Source of the DNA: Nocardia bovistercoris
GTDB taxonomy: Bacteria > Actinomycetota > Actinomycetes > Mycobacteriales > Mycobacteriaceae
DNA: 64,000 nucleotides
Assembly (NCBI RefSeq): GCF_015674855.1
Contig: NZ_JADMLG010000021.1
Location: 20,968 to 84,967, forward strand
Reading direction: 5' to 3'
Below the pieces are notes generated by a model. It searched no databases, had not been told where the DNA came from, and worked only from the letters and a program-made list of their open reading frames with translations. A program made the position numbers and the translations under genes. Below, one piece after another: positions 52,691 to 60,429 of the stretch; the stretch's first letter is position 1; each line of letters starts with the position of its first letter.

Positions 52691-52792
52691 ATGAGTGATG
52701 TGACCGCCAACAAGACTGTCGCCGACGACGATCTGGTCGAGGATGTGCTCGTCGAAGAGGTCTCGATCGACGGCATGTGCGGTGTCTACTGA
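52691..52792 (+). CDS. mftA: Mycofactocin precursor peptide
   Basis: A 33-residue peptide, too short for routine gene finding. It ends in EEVSIDGMCGVY; the C-terminal Val-Tyr core and the preceding IDGMCG are the hallmark of MftA. The ATG at 52691 lies six bases after GAGGA; an ATG two codons earlier is possible. MftB and MftC follow directly, and mftB starts inside the mftA end. The core is decarboxylated and cross-linked by MftC to give the redox cofactor mycofactocin. Confidence 0.95.
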   Translation: MSDVTANKTVADDDLVEDVLVEEVSIDGMCGVY

Positions 52793-53072
52793 GTCCGCGC
52801 CCTTCGACCCGACCCTGCCCTACACCTTGGCGGGGTCGGTGTCGCTGCGGCCGGAACCCTTCGGCGCGCTGGTGTACGACTACACGACCCGCAGGCTGTC
52901 GTTCCTGAAGACGCCGCTGCTGGTCACCGTCGTCCGCGAACTCGAACACCACCCGGACGCCATCACCGCGCTCACCGCGGCCGAAGTCCCCGCAGCCGAC
53001 CACGATCGGTATCTGCGCGCCCTCACCGGATTGTGCGAATCGGGCACCATCCATCGGCGCCGCGCGTCCTGA
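52782..53072 (+). CDS. mftB: Mycofactocin biosynthesis chaperone (RRE protein)
   Basis: A 96-residue protein of the RiPP-recognition type: DPTLPYTLAGSVSLRPEPFGALVYDYTTRRLSFLKTPLLVTVVREL then LTAAEVPAADHDRYLRALTGLCESGTI. The GTG at 52782 overlaps the mftA end by 11 bases. It presents MftA to the radical-SAM enzyme. It is followed 17 bp later by mftC. Confidence 0.93.
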   Translation: MSTESAPFDPTLPYTLAGSVSLRPEPFGALVYDYTTRRLSFLKTPLLVTVVRELEHHPDAITALTAAEVPAADHDRYLRALTGLCESGTIHRRRAS

Positions 53073-53089
53073 ATCGAACGGGATCAACC

Positions 53090-54280
53090 ATGAAACTTGT
53101 CGAGCACTTCGAATACGGCCTGGACGCCCCCATCTGCCTGACCTGGGAGCTCACCTACGCCTGCAACCTCCAGTGCACCCACTGCCTGTCCGCCTCCGGC
53201 CGCCGCGACCCGCGCGAACTCAGCACGGCCGAATGCAAAGCCGTCATCGACGAGTTGCAGCGCATGCAGGTCTTCTACGTCAACATCGGCGGCGGTGAGC
53301 CCACCGTGCGCTCGGACTTCTGGGAACTGCTCGACTACGCCGTCGACCACGGCGTCGGGGTGAAATTCTCCACCAACGGCGTGCGCCTGACGCCCGACAA
53401 GGCGCGCCGCCTCGCCGCCACCGACTACGTCGACGTGCAGATCTCCATCGACGGCGCCACCGCCGAGGTCAACGACGCGGTGCGCGGCGCGGGCTCCTTC
53501 GACACCGCCATGCGCGCCATGCAGAACCTCGCCGACGCGGGCTTCAAGGGCTTCAAGATCTCGGTGGTCACCACCCGCCACAATGTCGGTCAACTCGACG
53601 AGTTCAAGGCCATCGCCGACCGCTTCGACGCCCAGCTTCGCATCACCCGCCTGCGGCCCTCGGGCCGCGGCGCCGACGTGTGGCACGACCTGCACCCCAC
53701 CCTCGACCAGCAGCGCGAGATCTACGACTGGCTCATCGCCAACGGCGAGAACGTGCTCACCGGCGACTCGTTCTTCCACCTCAACGCACTCGGTTCGACC
53801 CCGCTGCCCGGCCTGAACCTGTGCGGCGCGGGACGCGTGGTGTGCCTGATCGACCCCGTCGGCGACGTCTACGCCTGCCCGTTCGCCATCCACGACGAGT
53901 TCCTCGCGGGCAATGTCCGCGACCGCGGCGGCTTCGAATCGGTGTGGCGCTCCTCGGAACTGTTCACCCGCCTGCGCGAACCGCAGACCGGCGGCGCGTG
54001 CACTTCCTGCTCCGCCTTCGATTCCTGCCGCGGCGGCTGCATGGCCGCGAAATTCTTCACCGGCCTGCCCCTGGACGGCCCCGACCCCGAATGCGTGCGC
54101 GGCAACGCGGAACTGGCCCTGGTCGGCGCGGGCGCGAACCGTCCACTGCCCGACAAGGACCACTCCCGCACCGGCGCGCGCCGCACTTCCGTTGCCCTCG
54201 GCCTGCCGACCCTGACCCCGCCCGTCGCCACGCCCGACCGCGCCTGCGACACCAGCCCCCTGGCGGGTTTCGTCCGCTGA
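53090..54280 (+). CDS. mftC: Mycofactocin radical SAM maturase
   Basis: A 396-residue radical-SAM/SPASM protein. The SAM-cluster cysteines are C25, C29 and C32 in YACNLQCTHC, followed by NIGGGEPTVR. The C-terminal SPASM domain has the cysteine set LNLCGAG, DVYACPFA, GGACTSCSAFDSCRGGCMA. It catalyses decarboxylation and cyclisation of the MftA Val-Tyr end. The usual next genes mftD, mftE and mftF are absent. A hairpin and a convergent unrelated gene follow instead. Confidence 0.95.
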   Translation: MKLVEHFEYGLDAPICLTWELTYACNLQCTHCLSASGRRDPRELSTAECKAVIDELQRMQVFYVNIGGGEPTVRSDFWELLDYAVDHGVGVKFSTNGVRLTPDKARRLAATDYVDVQISIDGATAEVNDAVRGAGSFDTAMRAMQNLADAGFKGFKISVVTTRHNVGQLDEFKAIADRFDAQLRITRLRPSGRGADVWHDLHPTLDQQREIYDWLIANGENVLTGDSFFHLNALGSTPLPGLNLCGAGRVVCLIDPVGDVYACPFAIHDEFLAGNVRDRGGFESVWRSSELFTRLREPQTGGACTSCSAFDSCRGGCMAAKFFTGLPLDGPDPECVRGNAELALVGAGANRPLPDKDHSRTGARRTSVALGLPTLTPPVATPDRACDTSPLAGFVR

Positions 54281-54286
54281 CACCGG

Positions 54287-54319
54287 CGCCGTCGTCCCGC
54301 ATCCGGTAGGACGACGGCG
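54287..54319 (+). terminator. Hairpin after mftC
   Basis: An 11-bp perfect stem CGCCGTCGTCC / GGACGACGGCG with an 11-base loop, six bases after the mftC stop and before the convergent homocysteine methyltransferase gene. It supports mftABC as a complete transcript. Confidence 0.75.
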
Positions 54320-54429
54320 TTCGCAGCGGCACCCGAGACCGTCGCCCGGCGCGCAACCGAGGCGGCCGCACCCGAGCCTCGACATGGACCCGGCCACCAA
54401 CCGCACCACGTCGATCGCCCCGCCGAACT

Positions 54430-55407
54430 TCACACGCTGGAAGCGCTGTTCGCGGGTGACAGTTCGCGGGCCTCGGGTGCGCACGCTTCTGCCACGGCGG
54501 CGATGTGGCGGTCGTCGGTGCCGCAGCAGCCACCGAGCACAACGAGGTTCGGAAACCGCCCGCGCAACTCGGCGTACCGCGCGCCGAGTTCGGCCGGATC
54601 ACCACTGTCGAGCTCGGTGGCCTCATCGAGTTCGGCGTGACTCGACCGCGAGGCATTGGCCCGCAGCAGCCCGATCCGCGCCGCCCACGGCTCGGACCGC
54701 AGCACCGGTTCGAAATGGTCGGGATGCGCGCAGTTGATGCCGTAGTGCACCGGATACCCCTCGGTCGCCGCGTCCACCTCGATGATCGCCGCCGACAGCG
54801 CCTGCCCGGACGGCAGCGTCCCGTCGGTCTCCACCGTGAACCCGACCACCACCGGCATCGACTCCGCACGCGCCGCACGCACCACCCCCACGGCTTCCTC
54901 GACATGAGTCATGGTCAGCACGGTGATCAGATCCGCACCCGCACGAGCCAGCGCCGCGATCTGCGCCCGGTGATACTCCTCGGCCGCATCGACACTCATC
55001 CGCGCACCGACGTCGTATCCGTCGCCGCGCGGCCCGACATTCCCGGAGATCACCACGTGCGTCCGCGGCGCATACTCGGCGCGAATCCCGGCGAGCAGAT
55101 CCACCGCGGCGGCATTGAGAGCGACGAGCGCGTCCGCGTCGTACCCGAGGCGCGCACCCCAATCCGACGGCGCCCGCCACGTCGGGGTGTCGAGCACGAT
55201 CCCGAGCCCGTGCGTATGCGCGATATCGGCGTAGTCGCGGTAGTAACCGCGCAACACATCACGCCCACCCTCGTCCTCCAACAACGGGAAGGCCGCGAAG
55301 TCGGGCAACTCGATATCTTCGTGGAATACGAGCGTGGTCTCCAACCCACCGTCGGTCAGCAGCAGCTGCCCCGCGGGCCAGGGTGCGATCGGGCGTGCGG
55401 TACTCAT
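54430..55407 (-). CDS. mmuM: Homocysteine S-methyltransferase family protein
   Basis: A 325-residue zinc-dependent methyltransferase of the MmuM/BHMT family. The N-terminal LLTDGGLETTLVFH, ISGNVGPRGDGY and the zinc ligands in GINCAHPDHFE and VLGGCCGTDDRHI are in place. It transfers a methyl group (S-methylmethionine or similar donor) to homocysteine, giving methionine. It lies alone, convergent with the mft genes. The gene symbol is by family resemblance only. Confidence 0.85.
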   Translation of the reverse strand: MSTARPIAPWPAGQLLLTDGGLETTLVFHEDIELPDFAAFPLLEDEGGRDVLRGYYRDYADIAHTHGLGIVLDTPTWRAPSDWGARLGYDADALVALNAAAVDLLAGIRAEYAPRTHVVISGNVGPRGDGYDVGARMSVDAAEEYHRAQIAALARAGADLITVLTMTHVEEAVGVVRAARAESMPVVVGFTVETDGTLPSGQALSAAIIEVDAATEGYPVHYGINCAHPDHFEPVLRSEPWAARIGLLRANASRSSHAELDEATELDSGDPAELGARYAELRGRFPNLVVLGGCCGTDDRHIAAVAEACAPEARELSPANSASSV

Positions 55408-55634
55408 CGTCGGTCTCCGAGTTCGTTCGGTCGCTGTGTCTCGGATACAACGGACGCGAACCCAACCCGGTTCAACCCCTCACCGAATCCCTTTCCGACC
55501 CGCCCGCGCCCCCCCGACCCGATTCCATGAGGTCGCGGTCGGTGATCGAGGCGTCCACGAACTGGATCCTCGCCGGGATCGACCAGACGTCACCCGATGT
55601 TCCGGTGCCCGTGATCGTCACGCGGCGGTACCCG

Positions 55635-56039
55635 CTATCCCGACCGGCGACCGTACTCATCGTCGTCGACCCCCGCAGGCGACTGCTCCGCGCGTCGCGC
55701 TCGCTGTCCGCGCGCGATCTCGGTGGCGAGGGCGTCCAGGGGCTGGGCGAACTGTTCTATCGGATGGGACAGGCGGGCGAGCCAGGAGGCCGCGAGATCG
55801 ACGCCCGCCGGATCGATGGCGTGGATCCGGCGGGTGCCTTCGGCTCTGACCTGGAGCAGGCCCGCGTCGCGTAGGACCTTCAGGTGTTGGGAGACCGCGG
55901 GCTGCGAGATCGGGGTGATCGCGCGTACGGCGTCGACCACCGCGCCCGCCGACAGTTCGCCCGAGGCCACGATCTCGAGGATGCCTCGGCGCACCGGATC
56001 GCCCAGCGCTTCGAAGATCTTCGCGGCCGAAGCGTCCAT
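55635..56039 (-). CDS. ArsR family transcriptional regulator
   Basis: A 134-residue winged-helix repressor: KIFEALGDPVRRGILEIVASGELSAGAVVDAV...ISQPAVSQHLKVLRDAGLLQVRAEGTRRIHAIDP. No cysteine metal site is seen, so it is probably not a metal sensor. Such ArsR proteins pair with SRPBCC proteins. It overlaps the upstream SRPBCC gene by one base (TGATG). A palindrome at 56709 in the operon promoter is its likely operator. The gap 55408-55634 has no gene. Confidence 0.92.
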   Translation of the reverse strand: MDASAAKIFEALGDPVRRGILEIVASGELSAGAVVDAVRAITPISQPAVSQHLKVLRDAGLLQVRAEGTRRIHAIDPAGVDLAASWLARLSHPIEQFAQPLDALATEIARGQRARRAEQSPAGVDDDEYGRRSG

Positions 56040-56695
56040 CAGGAGTCGGAGCCCTCCTCGGGCACGGTCGTGTAGAACACGATGGTCTGTTCGGCGGCGG
56101 TGTGGGCGGCGATCGGTTCGTCGCCGTCGGCGGCGGCGGCTTCGGCCCATCCGGTCGCGGCGGTGCGTACGAACGCGATGCCTTCGGGGGTGGTCGGGAA
56201 TTCCAGTCCGGCCGCCGGGTCGACGGGCTCTCCGCTCGCCAGGTGCAGGCCGAGCCCCATGAGCGCGAGGTCCCAGCCGACGCCGACCGCGCCAGGACCG
56301 TACTGGGTCCAGAACTCCGGGTCGACCTGCGCTTCGTGGACCAGTTCCAGCCGGGTGCCCGCCCCGTCGACACTGAGGGTGATCTCGAGCCACGACATCT
56401 GCGGCCCCATCTCCCAGGTGACGGCGAAGCTCTCCGGCTCGTCGCACCGCTCGACCACGCCGCCCGCATTGCCTTCGAGCTGATACCGCCCGCCGACCCG
56501 CAGGTCGCCGCTGACCGGAAGGAACCAGCGCGGCAAGCGCTCGGCGTCGGTGAGCGCGTCCCACAGATCACCCCGATCGGTGGGATAGGTGCGCCGCGCG
56601 ACCGCGATCCTGGTCGGCGCGCCATCGCGTGTTCCCGAGCGCACCTCCCGCGTGACCAGGCCCGCGATCGCGGTCGGATCGGTGAGCAAAGCCAT
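56039..56695 (-). CDS. SRPBCC (AHSA1-like) domain protein
   Basis: A 218-residue protein with a START/SRPBCC fold: ARRTYPTDRGDLWDALTDAERLPRWFLPVSGDLRVGGRYQLEGNAGG, then WLEITLSVDGAGTRLELVHEA and GVGWDLALMGLGLHL. Paired with an ArsR regulator in one operon, a very common arrangement in actinobacteria; ligand unknown. The ATG follows AAGGAGGTTCGAC. Confidence 0.9.
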   Translation of the reverse strand: MALLTDPTAIAGLVTREVRSGTRDGAPTRIAVARRTYPTDRGDLWDALTDAERLPRWFLPVSGDLRVGGRYQLEGNAGGVVERCDEPESFAVTWEMGPQMSWLEITLSVDGAGTRLELVHEAQVDPEFWTQYGPGAVGVGWDLALMGLGLHLASGEPVDPAAGLEFPTTPEGIAFVRTAATGWAEAAAADGDEPIAAHTAAEQTIVFYTTVPEEGSDS

Positions 56696-56708
56696 GTCGA
56701 ACCTCCTT

Positions 56709-56728
56709 ATATAAGTTTGAGCTTATAT
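56709..56728 (-). promoter_or_regulatory. ArsR-type operator palindrome
   Basis: ATATAAG-TTTGAG-CTTATAT, a perfect 7-bp inverted repeat with a 6-base spacer, 14 bp upstream of the SRPBCC gene start and overlapping the leader. ArsR-family repressors usually bind such AT-rich 12-2-12-type repeats, so auto-regulation is likely. Confidence 0.75.
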
Positions 56729-56926
56729 TACACACGATAGCCGATCCTGCCACCTGCGACGGCACGAGCGCGGGCCGCATCGCGATGAACACGACCGACG
56801 ATGCCGAAGACAGGCGAGACGACACCGAGGCCAGAACTCACGGCGACCTACCGTCAGCCATGCGTCGGCGGCCCGGCATCGCCCACAGCCTCGTGTCACC
56901 TCGCGACCTCGCGGTGCCCGCAATCG

Positions 56927-57040
56927 CGCTACGGCTACGTGACGGAACACCCGATTTCCCGAATGTGGGCCGATACCCGCGTACAGATGATCTACGCGGG
57001 TACCACCGAGATCACCGACCACATCGCGCGGTCCCGACTC
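56927..57040 (+). pseudogene. Relic of an acyl-CoA dehydrogenase C-terminus
   Basis: About 38 codons read RYGYVTEHPISRMWADTRV, QMIYAGTTEITDHIARSRL. This is the C-terminal signature of acyl-CoA dehydrogenases (GGYGY...YPI.R...D.RV..IY.GT.EI). No upstream dehydrogenase domain remains and the preceding DNA gives no match. It ends 55 bp before the SDR gene start, in the same frame. Confidence 0.75.
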
Positions 57041-57094
57041 GCGCGGCGGTCGACACCAGGACCGCGAACCGGTCCGCTCCGGAGAGGATGCGAG

Positions 57095-57991
57095 ATGCGA
57101 GTACTCGTCGCGGGCTCCACCGGTTTCATCGGCAGGCGCCTGTGCCCGGCGTTGGAGAAGGCGGGCCACGAAGTGCACGCCATGACCCGGCACCCCGAGC
57201 GCTATAAGGGCGCGGGAACCGCCGTCGGCGCGGACGTGTCCGACCCGGCGTCGCTGCGCGCGGCGCTGGACGGCCGCGAGAGCGCCTACTACCTCGTGCA
57301 TTCCCTCGCCTCCTCCGACTTCCGCCGCCGCGACGCCGACGCGGCCCGCGAATTCGGCGCGGCCGCCGCGGCGGCGGGCCTCACCCGCATCGTCTACCTC
57401 GGCGGTCTCGGCGACGACCGCGACGACCTTTCGGCGCACCTGCGCAGCCGCCGCGAAGTCGAGGGACTGCTCGGCGCGGCGGGCGTGCCGGTCACCACGT
57501 TGCGCGCCGGGATCATCGTCGGCGACGGCGGCATCTCCTGGGAGATCACCCGCCAACTGGTCGAGCACCTGCCCGCGATGGTCACTCCGCGCTGGGTGCG
57601 CACGCGTACCCAGCCGATCGCGGTGGACGATGTGATCCGCTACCTGGTCGGCATCCTCGACATCCCCGAGACGGCCGGGAAGACCTTCGAGATCGGCGGG
57701 GCCGACGTGCTCGAATACATCGATATGTTGCGCCGGGTGGCGCGCATCGAGGGGCGCAGGCTCGCGGTGGTCCCCGTGCCGATGCTCTCACCGCGACTGT
57801 CCTCGCTGTGGCTGGCGCTGGTCACCGATGTCGATTCACGCACCGGCCGGTCACTGGTCGATTCCATGGTCAACGAGGTGGTGGTGCGCGACGACGGCAT
57901 CCGGGAATTCCTGCCGTTCGAGCCCATCGGCTACGACGAGGCCGTGCTGCGCGCGCTCGGCGAGCGGGTCGGGATCCGGCACGCCTCATGA
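57095..57991 (+). CDS. NAD(P)-binding protein, NmrA/SDR family
   Basis: A 298-residue atypical short-chain dehydrogenase. The dinucleotide site MRVLVAGSTGFIGRRL lies at the N-terminus, then VVGADVSDPASLRAAL-like and YLGGLGDD blocks, LRAGIIVGDGGISWE, and IRYLVGIL. It lacks the classical YxxxK and resembles complex I accessory-type or NmrA-like sugar nucleotide epimerase proteins. The ATG at 57095 follows GGAGAGGATGCGAG. Its end overlaps the next gene (ATGA). Longer readings of the frame include the dehydrogenase relic and are rejected. Confidence 0.88.
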   Translation: MRVLVAGSTGFIGRRLCPALEKAGHEVHAMTRHPERYKGAGTAVGADVSDPASLRAALDGRESAYYLVHSLASSDFRRRDADAAREFGAAAAAAGLTRIVYLGGLGDDRDDLSAHLRSRREVEGLLGAAGVPVTTLRAGIIVGDGGISWEITRQLVEHLPAMVTPRWVRTRTQPIAVDDVIRYLVGILDIPETAGKTFEIGGADVLEYIDMLRRVARIEGRRLAVVPVPMLSPRLSSLWLALVTDVDSRTGRSLVDSMVNEVVVRDDGIREFLPFEPIGYDEAVLRALGERVGIRHAS

Positions 57992-58653
57992 TCCGTATGC
58001 CGAAACGCTTGCGCGACAAGATCACCCGCCCCGAACCGACACCGATGCACGGCCACCCGTATCGGGTCGCCGGTGTGGCCGCGGTCGGCACCGGATTACT
58101 CGGCGCGTCGCTGTCCACCCCGCCCGGCAGCACCGCGTTCTACGGACTCACCGCCGCCACCGCCGCCACCTGGACCGTCGGCGGCCTCGCCGCGACACCA
58201 CGCGGGCTCCCCGCACGCCGGGAGCCGATCCTCACGCCGGTTCTCACCGGATTCGCCGCTTTCGGCGTCTTCTACGGCTGTGCCCTCGTGGTGCGCCGAA
58301 TCCCGTTCCTGCGCAGAGCGATCGCCGGAGTGTTCCGCTACACCGAACGCGCACCCACCCCGCCGGTGCTGCTCACCGCCCTCGCCAACGGCGCCGCCGA
58401 GGAAGTGTTCTTCCGCGGCGCCGTCTACGCGGCGGCGGGTCGCCATCCGGTCCCGGTGTCGAGCCTGATCTACGTGCTGACCACTTCGGCCACCCGCAAC
58501 CCCGCGCTCATCCTGGCCGCCGTCGTCATGGGACCGCTCTTCGGCATGCAGCGCCGTCTCACCGGGGGCATCCGCGCGCCGATCCTGACCCACCTGACCT
58601 GGTCCACCCTCATGATCCACTACCTGCCGCCACTGTTCGCCACCGAGCCGTGA
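57988..58653 (+). CDS. CPBP family intramembrane metalloprotease-like protein
   Basis: A 221-residue membrane protein with about five membrane segments. The CPBP motifs are NGAAEEVFFRGAVYAA (EExxxR) and APILTHLTWS (histidine). Members are prenyl-protein protease (Rce1)-like or Abi proteins. Translation is coupled to the SDR gene, so the two work in one unit. The substrate is unknown. Confidence 0.87.
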   Translation: MIRMPKRLRDKITRPEPTPMHGHPYRVAGVAAVGTGLLGASLSTPPGSTAFYGLTAATAATWTVGGLAATPRGLPARREPILTPVLTGFAAFGVFYGCALVVRRIPFLRRAIAGVFRYTERAPTPPVLLTALANGAAEEVFFRGAVYAAAGRHPVPVSSLIYVLTTSATRNPALILAAVVMGPLFGMQRRLTGGIRAPILTHLTWSTLMIHYLPPLFATEP

Positions 58654-58659
58654 CCACCG

Positions 58660-58845
58660 TCAGAGACGACCGAAATCCAGAGGCGGATAACGAATTTCAG
58701 TATCCCGATATTCGTGGCGCACACACAGCCGGCAGGGTTCACAGCGCAGCAGCGAGCGAGCGATATCCGACTCGGTGGGCCCCGACGACCAGGCCGACCA
58801 TCGAATGAGCTTGTCCCACAGCCTCATCATGTCCCACCACCGCAC
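58660..58845 (-). CDS. Small hypothetical protein with paired cysteines
   Basis: A possible 61-residue protein, starting at a GTG preceded by GAGGGGG. The reading is MRWWDMMRLWDKLIRWSAWSSG..., then SLLRCEPCRLCVRHEYRDTEIRYPPLDFGRL. The cluster of three Cys (CEPCRLC) may bind metal. No family recognised; a shadow cannot be excluded. It is convergent with the CPBP gene and 92 bp from the metallo-hydrolase gene end. Confidence 0.35.
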   Translation of the reverse strand: MRWWDMMRLWDKLIRWSAWSSGPTESDIARSLLRCEPCRLCVRHEYRDTEIRYPPLDFGRL

Positions 58846-58937
58846 GGAGCCCCCTCGGGATTCACCCGAGATTCTACGCCCCGCCTGTGCGGTCACAGCA
58901 GGAAACAGCAGGTGAGCGCTGCGGACACGCCGAGTTG

Positions 58938-59684
58938 TCAGTGCGCGGCGGCGTGTTCGCGGGCGAGTTCGACCGCGCGCCGGACGCCGCCGGTCCACAC
59001 CGCACCGTGCCCAGGCACCACCACATCGGCATCGACCGACTCGAAAGCCGCCAGACCGTCGACCGCGCGCGAGGTGGAGTGGTTGAAGAAATCGGGCAGG
59101 AGCTGCGGACCGGAAGTCGGCGCGGTGGGATGCGCGGTGACCAGCGCGTCACCGGTGGCCAGGACGCCCGCGACGGGCAGATGGAATCCGCTGTGCCCGG
59201 AGGTGTGGCCGGGGGTGGCGATCGGTATCGGTGACCCCGGCAGGTCGAGCGCCCCCTCGACCGGAAACGGCTGGATGTGCGGCGCGATGTTCTCACGCAG
59301 CCCGCCCGCCCGCGCGATCCGCACCGCCCACGCCGCCGTCCTCGGCTTCCACGCACGCGAGATCACGTCGAGCGCGGTGGCCGTTTCGTGGTATTCGCCG
59401 CGCGCGTGCCCGACTTCGGCGGGGGCGGTGTAGGCGGGCGTCCCGTACCGGGTGTGCAGGTAGGCGAGCGCCCCGATGTGGTCGAGGTGGGCGTGGCTGA
59501 GCAGTACCGCGGTGATGTCCTCGGGTCGGTGCCCGAGCGCGCGCACGGACTCCTCGATGACCGCCGCGTCGCCGAGCCATCCGGCGTCGATCAGGGTCAG
59601 CGCGTCGCCGTCACGGGCCAGCACCATCGCGACCTCGGTTCCCTGGATGCGAAACACGTCATCGGCGACCTGGTCATACCGCAT
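58938..59684 (-). CDS. MBL-fold metallohydrolase
   Basis: A 248-residue metallo-beta-lactamase-fold enzyme. The metal motif is LLSHAHLDHIGAL (HxHxDH), with further ligands in ATPGHTSGHSGFH, ATGDAL and VPGHGAV. It resembles lactonase and glyoxalase-II-like hydrolases. The ATG follows GGGAGTTTCCGGCC. Its gene lies on its own, 166 bp from the TetR gene end. The substrate may be a lactone or thioester; unknown. Confidence 0.9.
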   Translation of the reverse strand: MRYDQVADDVFRIQGTEVAMVLARDGDALTLIDAGWLGDAAVIEESVRALGHRPEDITAVLLSHAHLDHIGALAYLHTRYGTPAYTAPAEVGHARGEYHETATALDVISRAWKPRTAAWAVRIARAGGLRENIAPHIQPFPVEGALDLPGSPIPIATPGHTSGHSGFHLPVAGVLATGDALVTAHPTAPTSGPQLLPDFFNHSTSRAVDGLAAFESVDADVVVPGHGAVWTGGVRRAVELAREHAAAH

Positions 59685-59850
59685 GGCCGGAAACTCCCAT
59701 CGAGGAACAGTAGACCCGAAATCTAGCACCGCGCCCGCAGCGCCTCGATCGGCCACCCGCCGCCAGTCCGGTTGTATGGTGAACCTCCGCAACCGATTTG
59801 CGCCCGCGTGTGCAACCTCGCCATCGCCGACGGGTGTCCGGCCGCAAGAG

Positions 59851-60429
59851 TCAGCGCCGCGACCGCCCGAGCGCGCCGACGAGCGCGGGGGCGACGAACT
59901 GTTCGAGCATGGCGCGTTCGTCGTGCGCGTCACGACCGGGCGCGGTGAGCAGCGACAGGATGATTCGCGCCGCCCAGCGCGCCGAGCGCGAGCGTTCCGC
60001 GTCGTCGGAACCGGTGTCGGGCAGCAGGCCCGCGGCGATGGCCTCGATCACGTCGGAGCCCTGACCGATCGCGTTGGCCAGGCCCGCGTCGCCCGCGGTG
60101 AACCAGGCGATCAGCGTCGGGTCGGCGCGCACGACCCGCAGCGAGGTGAGCATGGCGACCACGATCCGTTCGGTCGGGTCCTCGATGCCCGCGATCTCCT
60201 CGGCCACCGCCGCCGCGACCCGGCGCGCCTCGCGGTGTACGAAGGCGATCCGCAGCGACTGCCGGTTCGGGAAGTAGCGGTACAGCGTGGCGCGCGAGCA
60301 GCCCGCCGCGCGCGCCACCTCACCCATGCCGGTGGCGCCGACGCCGCGTTCGACGAACAGCCCGGCCGCGGCGTCGAGGATCTGTTCGGCGGCGATGTCG
60401 GCGCGTGCGGGCCGCAGCCAGTCGGTCAC
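59851..60429 (-). CDS. TetR family transcriptional regulator
   Basis: A 192-residue regulator with HTH ILDAAAGLFVERGVGATGMGEVARAAGCSRATLYRYFPNRQSLRIAFVHRE (residues 17-68). It starts on a GTG overlapping the stop of the P450 gene (GTGA), so it is co-transcribed with and probably regulates that P450. The ligand domain ends LEQFVAPALVGALGRSRR. Confidence 0.9.
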   Translation of the reverse strand: MTDWLRPARADIAAEQILDAAAGLFVERGVGATGMGEVARAAGCSRATLYRYFPNRQSLRIAFVHREARRVAAAVAEEIAGIEDPTERIVVAMLTSLRVVRADPTLIAWFTAGDAGLANAIGQGSDVIEAIAAGLLPDTGSDDAERSRSARWAARIILSLLTAPGRDAHDERAMLEQFVAPALVGALGRSRR

